A stretch of 6,535 nt of DNA, from NCBI GenBank assembly GCA_012026715.1, contig VEPB01000495.1, positions 1 through 6,535 on the forward strand. The letters run 5' to 3'. Source of the DNA: Methylococcaceae bacterium. GTDB lineage: Bacteria > Pseudomonadota > Gammaproteobacteria > Methylococcales > Methylococcaceae. Positions 6,415 through 6,535 of this stretch are shown here, piece after piece. Numbering within the stretch: position 1 is the stretch's first letter; every line of letters starts with the position of its first letter. The notes under the pieces were generated by a model that made no database searches, was not told the origin of the DNA, and was given only the letters and a program-made list of their open reading frames with translations. The position numbers and the translations under genes were made by a program.

Positions 6415-6535
6415 TGCGCCATGTCCGCTTGTCCGCAGGCCCGGAAAATGTGCTCTATGTCCGGCGGCGACGCCCCCTGCGCCGACGTTGCCGGATGAGA
6501 AAGGCAACCGGCTGGAGCGGAGCCTGCCGAAGGAC
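6386..6535 (+). CDS. Possible small Cys-containing protein, 5' end only (runs off right edge)
   Basis: An open frame on the plus strand can be read from ATG 6386 to the window end (50 codons). A perfect AGGAGG at 6401-6406 lies six bases before ATT 6413, a rare but known start codon, which would give a protein beginning IAPCPLVRRPGKCALCP. The ATG at 6386 has no evident Shine-Dalgarno. From ATT the Cys residues are at 4, 13 and 16 (C-x8-C-x2-C), each of the outer two followed by Pro, then a Pro-rich stretch and DEKGNRLERSLPKD. Third positions become strongly G/C-biased after the first ~16 codons. The frame overlaps the start of the minus-strand gene at 6414, and AGGAGG is also the complement of two Leu codons there, so it could be chance. 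No family recognised. Confidence 0.3.
   Translation, partial: MTRQFRRINIAPCPLVRRPGKCALCPAATPPAPTLPDEKGNRLERSLPKD

Noticed and set aside
6415..6507. Upstream extension of the adaptor-frame ORF to an ATG at 6507
   Set aside because: The 31 residues before the ATG at 6414 look like non-coding translation (Gly/Ala/His-rich) and the opposite strand may be used here; the start at 6414 is preferred, though not proven.

Overview
This window appears to come from a Gram-negative bacterium with a GC-rich chromosome, probably a proteobacterium. The main evidence is a complete RND-type efflux pair (periplasmic adaptor plus inner-membrane permease), which needs a two-membrane envelope. Its codons are strongly biased to G or C at the third position. 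Nothing in the sequence fixes the genus.

Layout from left to right. (1) 3-572, plus strand: the 3' end of a beta-propeller repeat protein in visibly AT-rich DNA, followed by a small hairpin that may be its terminator. (2) 637-1473, plus strand: a complete 278-residue GIY-YIG nuclease of the LEM-3-like type, with a second conserved-looking C-terminal domain. (3) 1474-1714: a gap between convergent genes. It carries two diverged copies, in opposite orientation, of a palindromic element of about 70 bp (ends GGTGGGTTAGACGC-like). The second copy runs into the end of the efflux permease gene and supplies its last codons and stop. (4) 4885 down to 1715, minus strand: an RND efflux permease of 1056 residues with the proton-relay Asp-Asp pair and Lys intact. 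(5) 6021 down to 4882, minus strand: its membrane-fusion (adaptor) protein of 379 residues, overlapping the permease by an ATGA junction. (6) 6414 down to 6022, minus strand: about 131 codons of clearly coding sequence that run in frame, with no stop, into the adaptor start codon. This is either a separate small gene that has lost or lacks its own stop, or an N-terminal extension. (7) 6386-6535, plus strand: a weakly supported open frame leaving the right edge, preceded by a perfect AGGAGG.

The adaptor and permease would form a tripartite exporter with a TolC-like outer-membrane channel. No channel gene and no regulator lie in this window, so the pump either borrows a channel or is encoded as a split locus. 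The left part (propeller and nuclease) differs from the pump operon in base composition and orientation, and the palindromic repeats mark the boundary. This fits an accessory segment placed next to a core-like operon.

The best candidates for something undescribed are the nuclease with its unassigned C-terminal domain, the paired ~70-bp elements, and the stop-less small cistron in front of the adaptor. All three need database searches that could not be run here.
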